Shown in pieces: positions 49,680-59,045 of a stretch of 64,000 nt of DNA. The stretch is taken from contig NZ_JAIHLQ010000008.1 of NCBI RefSeq assembly GCF_019733355.1, positions 1-64,000 of the forward strand. Reading direction: 5' to 3'. The translations under genes were made by a program, and so were the position numbers. Under the pieces are notes generated by a model, which worked only from the letters and a program-made list of their open reading frames with translations, searched no databases and had not been told where the DNA came from. How positions within the stretch are numbered: the stretch's first letter is position 1; each line of letters starts with the position of its first letter. The stretch is from Pseudomonas baetica. Lineage in GTDB: Bacteria > Pseudomonadota > Gammaproteobacteria > Pseudomonadales > Pseudomonadaceae.

Positions 49680-49994
49680 GCGTCAGATTCCTTGGCAGCG
49701 GTGAACAGCACGGATTCAGCGGCGAAGCCTATCAAAACAATGAAGAGATAGTTACTGACGCTGTTGGGGGAGGCGGCGTCGGTCCCCACTCCAACCGAAA
49801 CCAAGACTGCCATCCCACAAAAAATTGATTGTTGACTCAAGAAGATGACTCGTCCTGCGAAGGACCGAAGCCTTCCTTCCAGTTCGCTGAGATTCAGGTA
49901 ATAGCACGGCTTTTATGGGAGCGATCAAGCGTTTGACATCACCTACAGGTAACTGAAATGCAGCAGACATATCCTTTGGAAGTATTTGTTCCAT
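49676..49994 (-). pseudogene. Frameshifted small membrane-protein relic
   Basis: A good start (ATG 49994, GAGGTG upstream) opens the frame MEQILPKDMSAAFQLPVGD. Around 49,912 the coding potential moves to the +1 frame, which has two hydrophobic segments (VIFLSQQSIFCGMAVLV and YLFIVLIGFAAESVLF). That frame's TGA overlaps the mcrB relic start by 4 bp. So a small membrane-protein gene probably preceded mcrB and carries one frameshift. No family recognised. Confidence 0.5.
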
Positions 49995-50113
49995 TTCACC
50001 TCATTGCAGCGCAGTTAACACAAAAAAAGATTCATGAACTGCTGGCCCCATGTGCCAATGACCACCCCAGCCTTAGCCAAGGGTAGTCAGTCGCACAGGA
50101 TTAAGCTCTTCGT

Positions 50114-50611
50114 TTAATGGCAACCTTGGTCGGCAAGTGATATGCAGCCTTCACGGCCCATCACTACATGATCCAATGTCTGGGCGCCAATCATGTTGAG
50201 AGCATTCTTGAGGATCGTGGTCAGTGCGCAATCGGCGCGGCTGGGCTCGGCATGGCTAGACGGACGGTTGTGCACTAGGATCACGGCCGCTGCGTTATGC
50301 TCCAAGGATATCTTGACCGCCTCCCGAGGTGATACGCAGGCAACTTCCAGTGCGCCCCTGAATAGCTCTTTGAAGCCGATAACCCGGTGCTCTGTATCGA
50401 GCAGTAGCAAAGCAAAGACTTCGTAATCATGGAATTGCAGCAGGGTTTTTAGGTGACTGAAGACGAGTCTACGCTCATTCAACGCCCGTCCTTTGGACAG
50501 ACGATACATCGCGAGTTGTTGAGCCATCTGCAGGATGTCGGCTTCGGTGACCGGTGATTCCATGACATAAGTTCCGGTCTCTTCACCGGCTCTGAGCTTG
50601 GGATATTTCAT
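50114..50611 (-). CDS. RadC-like JAB-domain protein with altered metal site
   Basis: About 165 aa from ATG 50611 with AGGAGAG upstream; the longer open frame is the shadow of the neighbouring gene. RadC/JAB domain as found on integrative elements. The JAMM motif reads HNRPSSHAEPSRAD: the second zinc histidine (usual HNHPSG) is Arg116, and the following glycine is Ser. It therefore may not bind zinc normally. Overlaps the upstream gene by 29 bp. Confidence 0.9.
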   Translation of the reverse strand: MKYPKLRAGEETGTYVMESPVTEADILQMAQQLAMYRLSKGRALNERRLVFSHLKTLLQFHDYEVFALLLLDTEHRVIGFKELFRGALEVACVSPREAVKISLEHNAAAVILVHNRPSSHAEPSRADCALTTILKNALNMIGAQTLDHVVMGREGCISLADQGCH

Positions 50612-51584
50612 GGGGACTCTCCTGAACTGGAAGACCTTGGTCATGTTGGAAGTTTGAATAGTGGGCGCGAGCGGAGTGGTCACTGCCGCTTTGGAAAGAT
50701 TTAGATTCCAGCTTTTGTGCCAGGGAGGTTTTGGCTGGGCCCGCTGTTTTGGGTGCTGCTTCTTCCTTGCCGGGCTGATCTTCAGCTGCGGGGAAAAACT
50801 CCTCGACGATGGCGCCGGTGTCCTCCTCATTGTCTTCAAAGGCGCCGTTGTTAAAGCCCTGTCGTGCCGCGCGATCCAAGGCGGTCTGGTCAAAGCCAGA
50901 GACTTGTCGGGTTTCGTCAAGCTGCATGGCTTCCAGCAAGGCGTCTTCCATGCTCAAGCCACTGCGCACGGTGATGTCCACGTAGAAGATTGGCGTGCCA
51001 TGGCTTTGGCGGGTGGACTTACCGCGCAGGCGTAGCTCCAGTGGCAGGCAGGCCAGGCGGTTGCCGGAGATGGCCTGGAAATACTGCAGGCGTGCCGCCA
51101 GAGTGCGAATGCTGTTAAAACCGGTGGTACGGAAGACAAAACTGCCTAGCGGATCATCGTCACCAATTACCACGTTCAGCCGGCCGTAAGGCTTGCAGGC
51201 ATTGCCTTGGGCCAGTGAGCAGCCATCCGGTGAAGGGCAGGGCAACGACTGGATGCCGTCCTTGGTCAAACGCTTGCAGGTCTCACCATTGCCGACGCAC
51301 ACCGGCCGGCCGGTGTTACGGTCGAACAGACTGTAGTCAGCCCGAAAGTTGAGGTCCGGCTCGTTGAACAACAAACGGATCGGAATGCTGCGCAGCTTGC
51401 CGTCCTGGCCATTGCGCAGTTCCTCATTGAGCGGGTGCAGCAGCCAGCCGTCGCGGCTCTGTACCTGCGAAGTAATAGTGAACTGATCATCTTTCTCCGG
51501 CAGACGTTTGCCGTTTTTCTCGACGACCTTGCCGATGGAAATACGCCCGAGTACAGGAGGGGTAATGGCTAAACCTTTGAGCAT
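50583..51584 (-). CDS. Cysteine-rich recombination-type protein of integrative elements
   Basis: 333 aa. Matches a conserved Pseudomonas ICE protein usually called hydrolase or metal-binding protein and likened to phage recombination directionality factors. A zinc-like cysteine cluster appears at CVGNGETCKRL, LPCPSPDGCSL and NACKPYGRL. The C-terminal third is acidic and disordered. AAGGA before ATG 51584. Located between the yqaJ-like gene and radC on one strand. Confidence 0.75.
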   Translation of the reverse strand: MLKGLAITPPVLGRISIGKVVEKNGKRLPEKDDQFTITSQVQSRDGWLLHPLNEELRNGQDGKLRSIPIRLLFNEPDLNFRADYSLFDRNTGRPVCVGNGETCKRLTKDGIQSLPCPSPDGCSLAQGNACKPYGRLNVVIGDDDPLGSFVFRTTGFNSIRTLAARLQYFQAISGNRLACLPLELRLRGKSTRQSHGTPIFYVDITVRSGLSMEDALLEAMQLDETRQVSGFDQTALDRAARQGFNNGAFEDNEEDTGAIVEEFFPAAEDQPGKEEAAPKTAGPAKTSLAQKLESKSFQSGSDHSARAHYSNFQHDQGLPVQESPHEISQAQSR

Positions 51585-51612
51585 GGCGGTTATCCTTGAT
51601 CTGGAAATAAAA

Positions 51613-51645
51613 AAGCCACCGGGACGTGATCGGTCCGGGTGGCTT
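51613..51645 (-). terminator. Terminator after yqaJ-like gene
   Basis: On the minus strand, AGCCACCCGGAC and GTCCCGGTGGCT pair with one mismatch, followed by TTTTTTA. Confidence 0.75.
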
Positions 51646-51662
51646 ATGTACGGTGGGTAGAG

Positions 51663-52667
51663 TCAGGCGATCAGGAAACGACGACTGCCTGTTTTGATCT
51701 TGGGGTATCGGGCCTGCAGGTAGGGTTTATCCTTGAGCATCTGTTCGACATCGAGCATGGTGCTGTCTTTGGACTTCTTCCAGCTGATGTAGCCCTCGGT
51801 AAACTCCGCGCGGGTGGCGACGCCCATGGCCTGCTGCAAGACTTGTTTGAGCTGCGCCTCACGCGTCTCTTGCTGACCAATGCTCTGGCGAACAGCCTTG
51901 AGCTCCAGGTAGGCGCTGGTCAGCTCCGGGTGCTGGCTCAAGTCCAGGGTCTGACCGTTGTCCTCGGGGTAGAGGCAGCGTAGTGCGGCTTCCGCTGAGT
52001 CCGTACCATCGGCCGGTGGCGGGGTATCACTGACCACGTAATCCCAGAACAGCCGCTCCAGGTCGATCAGCCGAGCAATCATCGACTCGTCTCGTTCGAT
52101 GCGGTGGATCTCCAGGTGTTGGCCACCCAGCAGTACCACCACATCCGCCGCCTGCTTGCCGGTCACTGCCAACTGGTGCATGACCTGTAACTGCACATAC
52201 TCAGGCACGCCTTCTTTCCAGAGGCGAGCGCCGTTGATGCCGGCTGTTTTGCATTCAAGGATTTGTACGTCGTCTGCACCGATCACCTCTCGGTCGATGT
52301 TGGCCAGCATCCAGGGCAGTTTAGGATCCGGATGCTGCAGCACTGCATTGATACGTCGTACTCGGTTACCGCTACGCTTGCTGTAATGCCAGGCGACGAT
52401 GGGCTCCAGCACATTGCCCCAGTAAGCTGGACTCTCTTCATCCTGCGGATCGAGCTTGGGTAGTGATTCATCACGGCCAGTTTTCTCCATCCACAGCTCC
52501 AACTGTGATTTGTAAGGGTTAAGCCCTACAGCAGCGGCGGCATCCGAGCTGCCGATGCCTTGTTTACGCACAGCCAGCCAGTCTTCTCGGGGAAGTTGTT
52601 TGGTCCCCACCAGACGCAAGGCGGGGCGGGGTTTACTGCAGGATTGTTGCAGCGACTGCGTTTCCAT
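51663..52667 (-). CDS. YqaJ-type viral recombinase/exonuclease
   Basis: 334 aa. Lambda-exonuclease-like PD-(D/E)XK fold: IGSSDAAAAVGLNPYKS, then WMLANIDREV and the active-site ILECKTAG. Such exonucleases resect DNA ends for recombination by an annealing protein. A C-terminal extension of about 120 aa. Part of the element's recombination block with DUF932 and the metal-binding protein. Confidence 0.9.
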   Translation of the reverse strand: METQSLQQSCSKPRPALRLVGTKQLPREDWLAVRKQGIGSSDAAAAVGLNPYKSQLELWMEKTGRDESLPKLDPQDEESPAYWGNVLEPIVAWHYSKRSGNRVRRINAVLQHPDPKLPWMLANIDREVIGADDVQILECKTAGINGARLWKEGVPEYVQLQVMHQLAVTGKQAADVVVLLGGQHLEIHRIERDESMIARLIDLERLFWDYVVSDTPPPADGTDSAEAALRCLYPEDNGQTLDLSQHPELTSAYLELKAVRQSIGQQETREAQLKQVLQQAMGVATRAEFTEGYISWKKSKDSTMLDVEQMLKDKPYLQARYPKIKTGSRRFLIA

Positions 52668-52685
52668 GATGTTTTCCTATCCGGC

Positions 52686-52728
52686 ATAAAAAACGCCCGG
52701 CCAGCAGGAGCTGACCAGGCGCTTTAAT
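52686..52728 (-). terminator. Terminator after DUF932 gene
   Basis: On the minus strand, GCGCCTGGTCAGCT pairs imperfectly with the CTGCTGGCCGGGCG arm and is followed by TTTTTTATG. Between the DUF932 and yqaJ-like genes. Confidence 0.7.
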
Positions 52729-52748
52729 AGTTGAGTAGGTGAGTGGGG

Positions 52749-53717
52749 CTAGGCGACGAGTTGCAGCGCTGCGTTCAGTGCGCGCTCCTTTAGGACGGCC
52801 CCGGCCCCAAACCACGCAGAGTCCATTCGGTATTCGGTACTCCTGGCGCGTCGCTCGTGATCGACATACTCCGTCACCGCGTTGAGCAAGCCCCACGCAG
52901 TACCTTGAGCAGATTCAAGCGTCGCTCCACGACCTTGGCCTTCGTACAGGCCTTGGACTTTGCGCAGTGCGCGCTCATTCGGCAGCACTTCCGGCAGTTT
53001 GCTATGGGGGGCTACGTCACACAGCACATTCATGAAGAAGCCTATCGCCTCATGCCATTGCACCTTGCGCTCCGCCAGTGCGCGCATGCGGTACATAAAT
53101 TCATCCCATTGCGAGACGGCGATGCCCAGCTGTTTCTTCACGACCTGCGGATCAAAGCGCGTGTTGTGTGGCACCTTGATTGCGCGGGTAGCGCCGCTCA
53201 GGGAGATGGTCAGGGTGTTGTTGCAAACGACACGCACGGTGGTCGGGGTCGCGGTGGTGGCCAGCGTACCGTCACAGGAAGTAGCTAACAGAAGATAGCC
53301 ATTCACCTGGTCGTTGCCCTTCAGCACGGATGTCTGCCCCGTCTTGGCCAGAGCCCAGAACTTGCGGCCACCTTTGAGTATCCCAGCTGTCTCCAACTCG
53401 TAGCCGGAGACCTCAGTCAGATCCCGGTAGAACTCCAGCACCTCACGAGGCTGCACAATCTGGTAGCGGTTGGAAACTACCGACAAGGGGGCCTTGGTAT
53501 CGGAGCGATACAGCACCTTCTGTTCCGGAAAAGAGTGAATTGTGCCTAGGTTGCCGACAGTGTCGGCCTTGAAGTGAACAGGACTTTCCTGAATCTGCCA
53601 GTTCATGCCAGCTTCGCGCTGCCAGACTTCCAGGGGTTGCTTTTGCGTCAGGCAGTTACCCAGACCATGCCAAGGGGTAGCGCCAACGTATGCCATTTGT
53701 TCGACGAGATGAGCCAT
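52749..53717 (-). CDS. DUF932 domain protein
   Basis: 322 aa. DUF932/phage-plasmid-like protein (YAFQ/LGT-type), recognised from AYVGATPWHGLGNCL, LSVVSNRYQIVQPREVLEF and VVCNNTLTISL. It commonly accompanies YqaJ nucleases and RadC-like proteins on integrative elements; function unknown. AAGGAAT before ATG 53717. Confidence 0.88.
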   Translation of the reverse strand: MAHLVEQMAYVGATPWHGLGNCLTQKQPLEVWQREAGMNWQIQESPVHFKADTVGNLGTIHSFPEQKVLYRSDTKAPLSVVSNRYQIVQPREVLEFYRDLTEVSGYELETAGILKGGRKFWALAKTGQTSVLKGNDQVNGYLLLATSCDGTLATTATPTTVRVVCNNTLTISLSGATRAIKVPHNTRFDPQVVKKQLGIAVSQWDEFMYRMRALAERKVQWHEAIGFFMNVLCDVAPHSKLPEVLPNERALRKVQGLYEGQGRGATLESAQGTAWGLLNAVTEYVDHERRARSTEYRMDSAWFGAGAVLKERALNAALQLVA

Positions 53718-53794
53718 GGGAGTGATTCCTTTGGGAGGGCGCAGGCATAAATGCTGCGCACGCGCAGCACTGGCCGAAGAATGTTGAAAGAAGA

Positions 53795-54124
53795 TTAGGT
53801 CGGCAGATTGAAACGGTGACCGCAGATTAAGCAGAGGTTATTTGAGAACACATGGCGATCGAATTTTTCGCCAAGCTGAGCACCGAGGGCGCAGCCGCCT
53901 GCACCTCCAGTGAGCCCGCCGAGGATGGCACCAGAAACTGTGCCGAGGGTGATGCCAAGAGGGCCGGCAATAGCGCCGGCAGAGGCGCCCACCTGGCCTG
54001 CTGCCAGAGCGGCGCTCGCACCACGAGCGGCTCCGCCGACGGTTCCAACAACTGCGCCAATCTTCATGGCCGTTTGTAAAGATGCGATCTTGGGGGAGTT
54101 ACACAGAGGACATTGCAATGACAT
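53795..54124 (-). CDS. Small protein with zinc ribbons and glycine zipper
   Basis: About 109 aa from ATG 54124 with GGAG upstream. A CPLC pair near the N-terminus and a CLICGH pair near the C-terminus could form a zinc ribbon. Between them lies a long glycine/alanine zipper (VGASAGAIAGPLGITLG, then ILGGLTGGAGG) typical of membrane-inserting segments. No family name. First gene in the DUF932-YqaJ-RadC row. Confidence 0.7.
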   Translation of the reverse strand: MSLQCPLCNSPKIASLQTAMKIGAVVGTVGGAARGASAALAAGQVGASAGAIAGPLGITLGTVSGAILGGLTGGAGGCALGAQLGEKFDRHVFSNNLCLICGHRFNLPT

Positions 54125-54608
54125 GGTTCTGAGCTCCATGGGGTGGACGTCATGGCAGTGATGTAGGACTGAATTTTTTTTGAGTCGAATCGTAATCGGC
54201 CTCCATGACGATTAAGTGCAGCAATCGGCCGATTCTGTTGACAAGTCGGTTTGCTCAAAATGCTCGAATATTGATGGGTGAAAACATCTCTTTCGCACGC
54301 TACAACGTGAAATCCGAGATCCGGAGGATCTGCTCAAAGCTAGGGTCTCCATTTCAGGCACGTACTTTTCTGCCGTGAAAACCAAGCCGGATTTTTTTCA
54401 ATAGAATCGGCCAAAAGTAGTCATGGAATGACTACAAATTTGAGCGCGATTCAAGGCAGGATCCAGGTAGGCCCCTATCAACCGTGGCGGACGAGTCGAA
54501 GAGCGCGAGCGACTGATTCGGACCGAGAAAATACCGGCCCAACACCGGCACCGCTGAGCAACCGCCCTACTAACGGAACGAGCTCGAACAGATCAGGAGA
54601 ACAACTCG
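54125..54608. other. Intergenic region upstream of the UDG-like gene
   Basis: About 480 bases. Only a short palindrome AGATCC-GGA-GGATCT (near 54319) stands out, plus AGGAGA just before ATG 54609. The short frames here lack recognisable sequence. Confidence 0.5.
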
Positions 54609-55880
54609 ATGGACCACACACTTTTCGAGCGCTACTCACCTGCCATCCGCAGGCTCGGCACGGCGGGCGCCAACAGTCCCGAGCTCGTGATTGCAAACAC
54701 AGGCAGACACATCCTCAGGTACATCCCTTTCGAACACGTCAACGCTGATGCCAAGTTGGTCATCGTGGGCATCACCCCAGGCCCCAACCAGCTGCGATTG
54801 GCGTACGGCGAAGTCCAGCGACTAATGGCCGTTGGCATCCCTACTGCAACGCTGCTTCATGAAGTGAAAAAACTTGGTGCATTCGGTGGCAGCGCCATGC
54901 GCCCAAACTTGCTGCGCTATCTGCGGCACTTCAAGTTCGACAAGATCCTGCGCATTCCAGATGTAGAGTCCCTGTGGGAAGAAAACGCCGGCTTGTTCCA
55001 CGGAACCTCGGTCATACCTCACGCGGCCTTTACAACAAAGCCTGAAGGCGGCGAATCCATGTTTGCGGGCTCATTTGCCTACCTGATGGCTTCCCCTTTA
55101 TTTCGAGAGTGCTTCATGGACTGCTTCGTCTCCACACTCCGCGAAATTAATCCAGACGCCCTGTATATCGGCCTGGGCGATTGCCCCGAAGACGCGTTGC
55201 AATGGTGCGTCGATAACGGGTACCTGCACGCCCGGCAGTTTCTGGGTTCTTTCTGCCATCCTTCAACCAGTGGCGGCAGCGCACCGAGTGTGTATATCAG
55301 AGATAAAACACTCAGTGACCTGAAGCCAACAGACCCTGTACGTCACAGAGTTGCGAAACTCGATCGGGCCTATGCGCGAATGGCTGGCGCAACTGCGTTG
55401 CTTCTGGCCGGCGCTGCGCCAATGTCGGAACCGCCATGCGCCGTCCCTCTACCGGACAGTATCCAAGCTGCCCTTGCCCCACCGCCTCCGGCCAAGCCAG
55501 CCCGCAAGACCGTAGCTGTCCCATGCGATGAATTCCCCAAAAAGGTGATCAAGCAGATTGAACAGAGCGGATACGTGCTCGTCAGGGAGAGCAAATACCT
55601 CGCAGAGTTTTGCGCTGCCGGCCAGACGGTTTATTTATTGAAAGCAAGGACCCGCATCAACAACATCTGTCTGATGGTTCACCCCAACATCATCAGGGGT
55701 CACTTGGTAGATCTGCTGGCGGAAATCGCCGTCAGCACAGGCCATCGACACCACTCAAGCATGTCGAAGTTTCCATCGAAATTGCATAATGTCAAGCAAC
55801 CCATCACTTATGGCTGGCTTGTGAGCATTGGCGGCCTGGCAGACGTCAGTGCTGTGGTGGAAGGCCTGCTTGAAATTTAA
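54609..55880 (+). CDS. Uracil-DNA-glycosylase-fold-like protein with extra C-terminal domain
   Basis: 423 aa from ATG 54609 with AGGAGA upstream. The LVIVGITPGPNQ motif (50-61) resembles motif A of UDG-superfamily enzymes, and YIGLGDCPEDAL sits where a second motif is expected. From about residue 290 a separate domain begins after a proline linker (APPPPAKPARK). The base excised, if any, is unknown. Upstream of the kinase-like gene by 80 bp. Confidence 0.6.
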   Translation: MDHTLFERYSPAIRRLGTAGANSPELVIANTGRHILRYIPFEHVNADAKLVIVGITPGPNQLRLAYGEVQRLMAVGIPTATLLHEVKKLGAFGGSAMRPNLLRYLRHFKFDKILRIPDVESLWEENAGLFHGTSVIPHAAFTTKPEGGESMFAGSFAYLMASPLFRECFMDCFVSTLREINPDALYIGLGDCPEDALQWCVDNGYLHARQFLGSFCHPSTSGGSAPSVYIRDKTLSDLKPTDPVRHRVAKLDRAYARMAGATALLLAGAAPMSEPPCAVPLPDSIQAALAPPPPAKPARKTVAVPCDEFPKKVIKQIEQSGYVLVRESKYLAEFCAAGQTVYLLKARTRINNICLMVHPNIIRGHLVDLLAEIAVSTGHRHHSSMSKFPSKLHNVKQPITYGWLVSIGGLADVSAVVEGLLEI

Positions 55881-55963
55881 CCGGCTACAAGCTGAATTGT
55901 CGTTGTCCAAATGAGCCGAAGTTTGCGCTCGGCAGACCCATCAATCTGTTATGGAAGAACACA

Positions 55964-56599
55964 ATGAGCGAACACATCTGCGCGCGTTTCCCTACCCCGA
56001 ATTTCGACCGACTGCTGGAAACCTTGCCACTCAAAGGCGCGAAGGTATTCAAGACCGGTTCCAGTTCAACTATCTTCGAGATGGGTGACAGTTTGCTGCG
56101 GCTTACCCTGCAAGGCAGTGGCCATAACTTCCTGGCGCAACAATCGGCTGCGGGTAACCCAAACGTGGTCAGGGTACTGCACAACTATGGTGCGGTGGCG
56201 TTATCGGACACCTACGAGTCTGGCCCTGAGGTAGAGTTCTACTGGCTAGCGCAGGTCGAGTGCCTGGTTGATATTGAAGTGGGCAGCGAGCCTGTTCTTG
56301 AGGCTTGGCTTGCGCGATTCGATGAAGAGGGGCAGCCTGGCCCGAGGGACTTACCCGTTGTTGCACAGCAATGTCGTGAACTGGCACGCGCTCATAGGCA
56401 GTATGCTGGGTTGATGGAAACGCTGGCGCTGGCGGCGGAGTTTCGGGGGATTGAGTCGATGGACCTGCGGCTGAGTAACTGCATGCGACGGCCTTTGACC
56501 GGGGAGTTGGTTTGGACGGATCCGTTAGATGATTGTTTCTACGAACCAGACACCAATGTGGAAATTTCACTGGATGTACTCTTCGCACTTCTCAAATGA
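55964..56599 (+). CDS. Degenerate protein-kinase-fold protein
   Basis: 211 aa. A glycine-loop-like TGSSSTIFEMG (31-41), a catalytic-loop-like MDLRLSN (D167, N172) and a DFG-like TDP (186) suggest the kinase fold. The usual VAIK lysine appears to be Arg46 and the protein is short, so activity is uncertain. Follows the UDG-like gene by 83 bp on the same strand. Confidence 0.55.
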   Translation: MSEHICARFPTPNFDRLLETLPLKGAKVFKTGSSSTIFEMGDSLLRLTLQGSGHNFLAQQSAAGNPNVVRVLHNYGAVALSDTYESGPEVEFYWLAQVECLVDIEVGSEPVLEAWLARFDEEGQPGPRDLPVVAQQCRELARAHRQYAGLMETLALAAEFRGIESMDLRLSNCMRRPLTGELVWTDPLDDCFYEPDTNVEISLDVLFALLK

Positions 56600-57014
56600 C
56601 GGGTGATCTAATCCATACACACGTTTTCGGGCCACTTCTTGCCAGACCTATGTGACCAGCTTTTTAATGAATTTTGGCTCTTCTCAGTGACCATATGCTC
56701 AGCTCCATCTGGCACGCTGAATCTCCCCTGATTTTCTAGTTGCTGCGACAGGGAGCTTAGGGTCGTCATTAGCCGGTCGTGGCAGGCTGAGATCGACCCA
56801 AATGGACGGTAGTAAGGGATTGGGCACCAAGCTTTGCGGGAGCGGACTTGCACGCGATGGCATCATCCCAGTGGTTCGCAGTGTAATCCTGCTCATGCCG
56901 TAGATGCTGAACCGTCGCTCCTGGCTGTGGATTCATCGGGCGACATCGCTGCAGGGTTATCACCTGTCGTTGCGCTTAATGGATAGCGCTGATAACGCTT
57001 GCTTCACCGTCACC
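56600..57014. other. Intergenic region between kinase-like and DUF262 genes
   Basis: About 400 bases between convergent genes. Short frames occur on both strands without ribosome sites or recognisable sequence. No strong terminator identified. Confidence 0.5.
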
Positions 57015-59045
57015 CTAGTCGATGGTGAAAACCCTTTGGTAATGGCATTGCAGTGCCGCCAGCATAGCAGCCTGATGAGCATCGGCCGCGACCTCTCCCC
57101 ACGTTTCCTTCGAATAGATCAAGTCCATTTTCAGGGAGTCAGGTCGCTTCTCGTACGCCCGCTTGTTGAGGAATCGCTGGCGCTTTTCGTTGTATGGCAG
57201 ATTACCGTACTCCGAGTTGATACTGCGCGAGACAAGCGCAAGATTGCCAAAGCGGTCCAGCCAATCCCGCGAGACCGTGTTGGTATCGATCGCCTGTGGG
57301 GTCTGCGGCGAAATATGCTCTACCGAGTTCTTCGCGGTGAAACGGAAATTGCCCCAGAACTCATGATCACGTTGCTGTTCATACCAAAGCACGAAGTCCA
57401 GTTTATAGAACCAGTAATGCGCAAATCTGACGCCATGGTCCTCCGTCAGCACAGCGTCGAACTGCAGCGCCGAAGCGGTACGCCAGGGATCGTCCATGAA
57501 CCGGCGGCTACGTACGACCAGCGAAGCATCCGTCACTTCTCCAAGCAGCTGGTTATCCAGATGGCATAGGAAGCCATAGTACTGCTCGATTTCACCGCCA
57601 CCACCCCGCACGGTGTGCGCATGCTTGTGGATAAAATACAGGAAGGGGGTCAGCCAGTAATGGGTGGTGATTTCCTGCGAGTGATACAGCATGCTCTGCA
57701 GCAACGATAGGCCCTGGTGCACGGCATTGTCGCGACTGCGATTGATGTAACGCTTGTCTTCACTGGCGGAAATCGATGTGTGGCAGACCTGATGGATTTC
57801 GTCATCGCCCTGATCGACCCACTTGATCACATACTCGTCCCACAGCACACGCATGCGCCAGAGCAGATCAATGAACCCTTGCGCCCTCGCCACACGCTGC
57901 GCCGAATCCGCTGGCGCCAGCAAGTGGGCTTCAAACAGGGCGAGCAACTGCCGATCCAGCACACGCGGCAGATCCGCCTGCCCTTGCTCCTTCAGCCAGA
58001 TACGCAACACATGAAGCAAGAAGAGTGGAAAGCCGATGATGCTCCGCGCCCAGGGGGCTTCTCCGTCATCCTCGGCGATGGCTGCCGGAGCCGCGCCGAT
58101 ATCGACAACAGAGCCGTCAACGATGGCCTGCAAGGTCAGGCGGTCGTAGCCATCCGTTTGCGCGGAGTCGGTCTTTCGATCGAGCAACCCGTGTACGGCG
58201 CCTGCATGGAGCAGTTGCCCCTTGTTATAGAGATCCCCCAGTCGGTGCGCCTCCAGCTGGGTTTCCAAACACAGATTGCGCTCGACAAAGCCACTCATGT
58301 CGGCACAGGCATTCCACAATGCCGCGAAACGGAAACGGCTTTCCGCGGGGATGTCCTGCAGCAACCTAGCCTTGAGGATCTCGTGGTGCTGTAGCTGGAT
58401 ACCACGATTGTTGATGACTTCGAACAGCTTGTTCAGGTCCATGCCCTCAGGCACTTGCGTGAGCACCAGCGATACATTGCGATACACAAAGCTGGCCAGC
58501 GCCTTGAGATATTCATCATCAACAGGCCCGCCGTCCGCACGCTTGTAGGTCTGCGCGAAGGAGGCCATCAATTGCTGAGCCTCTCTCATGCTCTGAGTGT
58601 CGATGATTTCGCTGCTCGTCGCTTTCCCCCCCGGCATCATGCTGGCAAGGAAGTCGTTCACCTGCTCCCGGATTGAGAAGTGCAGACGCGGAATCGTCCC
58701 TTCCTTCAGCACAACCCTACTGAAGTCCTCCATCACCTGGCTCCATACCGGCACCGTGCTGAGCATCCACAACGTGGTGAAACGCTGCTGGCCGTCGATC
58801 AGGTCGAAGCGGCGCATGCCCTGATTGCGATCTTCATCGGTGGTTTTTTCCACCAACAGCGTGCCGCCCAGGAAGAACTGTGTGTCGCCTCGATCGAAAG
58901 CATTGGCGATGTCTGTCAGCAGTGTTTTGATCTGCTCATCACCCCACACATACAGGCGCTGGTAGATCGGCACATTGAAACACCACGCAGCGTCTTTCCT
59001 GTTGGCCAGCTGTTGCAGAGTGCAGAGGCTGGAATCAATGCTCAT
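57015..59045 (-). CDS. DUF262 protein with DUF1524/HNH-like C-terminus
   Basis: About 676 aa from ATG 59045, with GGAGG 5 bases upstream. N-terminal DUF262 (ParB-like): PIYQRLYVW (27-34), FFLGGTLLVEK and IDGQQRFTTL (83-92). C-terminal DUF1524/HNH-like region: VEHISPQ (575-581), then FGNLALVSRSIN. This layout is that of GmrSD-type, modification-dependent restriction enzymes. Overlaps the next upstream gene by 11 bp. Confidence 0.9.
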   Translation of the reverse strand: MSIDSSLCTLQQLANRKDAAWCFNVPIYQRLYVWGDEQIKTLLTDIANAFDRGDTQFFLGGTLLVEKTTDEDRNQGMRRFDLIDGQQRFTTLWMLSTVPVWSQVMEDFSRVVLKEGTIPRLHFSIREQVNDFLASMMPGGKATSSEIIDTQSMREAQQLMASFAQTYKRADGGPVDDEYLKALASFVYRNVSLVLTQVPEGMDLNKLFEVINNRGIQLQHHEILKARLLQDIPAESRFRFAALWNACADMSGFVERNLCLETQLEAHRLGDLYNKGQLLHAGAVHGLLDRKTDSAQTDGYDRLTLQAIVDGSVVDIGAAPAAIAEDDGEAPWARSIIGFPLFLLHVLRIWLKEQGQADLPRVLDRQLLALFEAHLLAPADSAQRVARAQGFIDLLWRMRVLWDEYVIKWVDQGDDEIHQVCHTSISASEDKRYINRSRDNAVHQGLSLLQSMLYHSQEITTHYWLTPFLYFIHKHAHTVRGGGGEIEQYYGFLCHLDNQLLGEVTDASLVVRSRRFMDDPWRTASALQFDAVLTEDHGVRFAHYWFYKLDFVLWYEQQRDHEFWGNFRFTAKNSVEHISPQTPQAIDTNTVSRDWLDRFGNLALVSRSINSEYGNLPYNEKRQRFLNKRAYEKRPDSLKMDLIYSKETWGEVAADAHQAAMLAALQCHYQRVFTID

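Noticed and set aside
49505..49828. 107-codon plus-strand frame
   Set aside because: It is antisense to the mcrB relic and the membrane-protein relic, whose sequence similarity is clear on the minus strand.
50614..50920. 103-codon extension of the RadC-like protein
   Set aside because: It lies wholly within the overlapping neighbour gene in another frame; ATG 50611 has AGGAGAG upstream.
56904..57569. 221-codon plus-strand frame
   Set aside because: Mostly antisense to the DUF262-DUF1524 gene, whose domains are clear.
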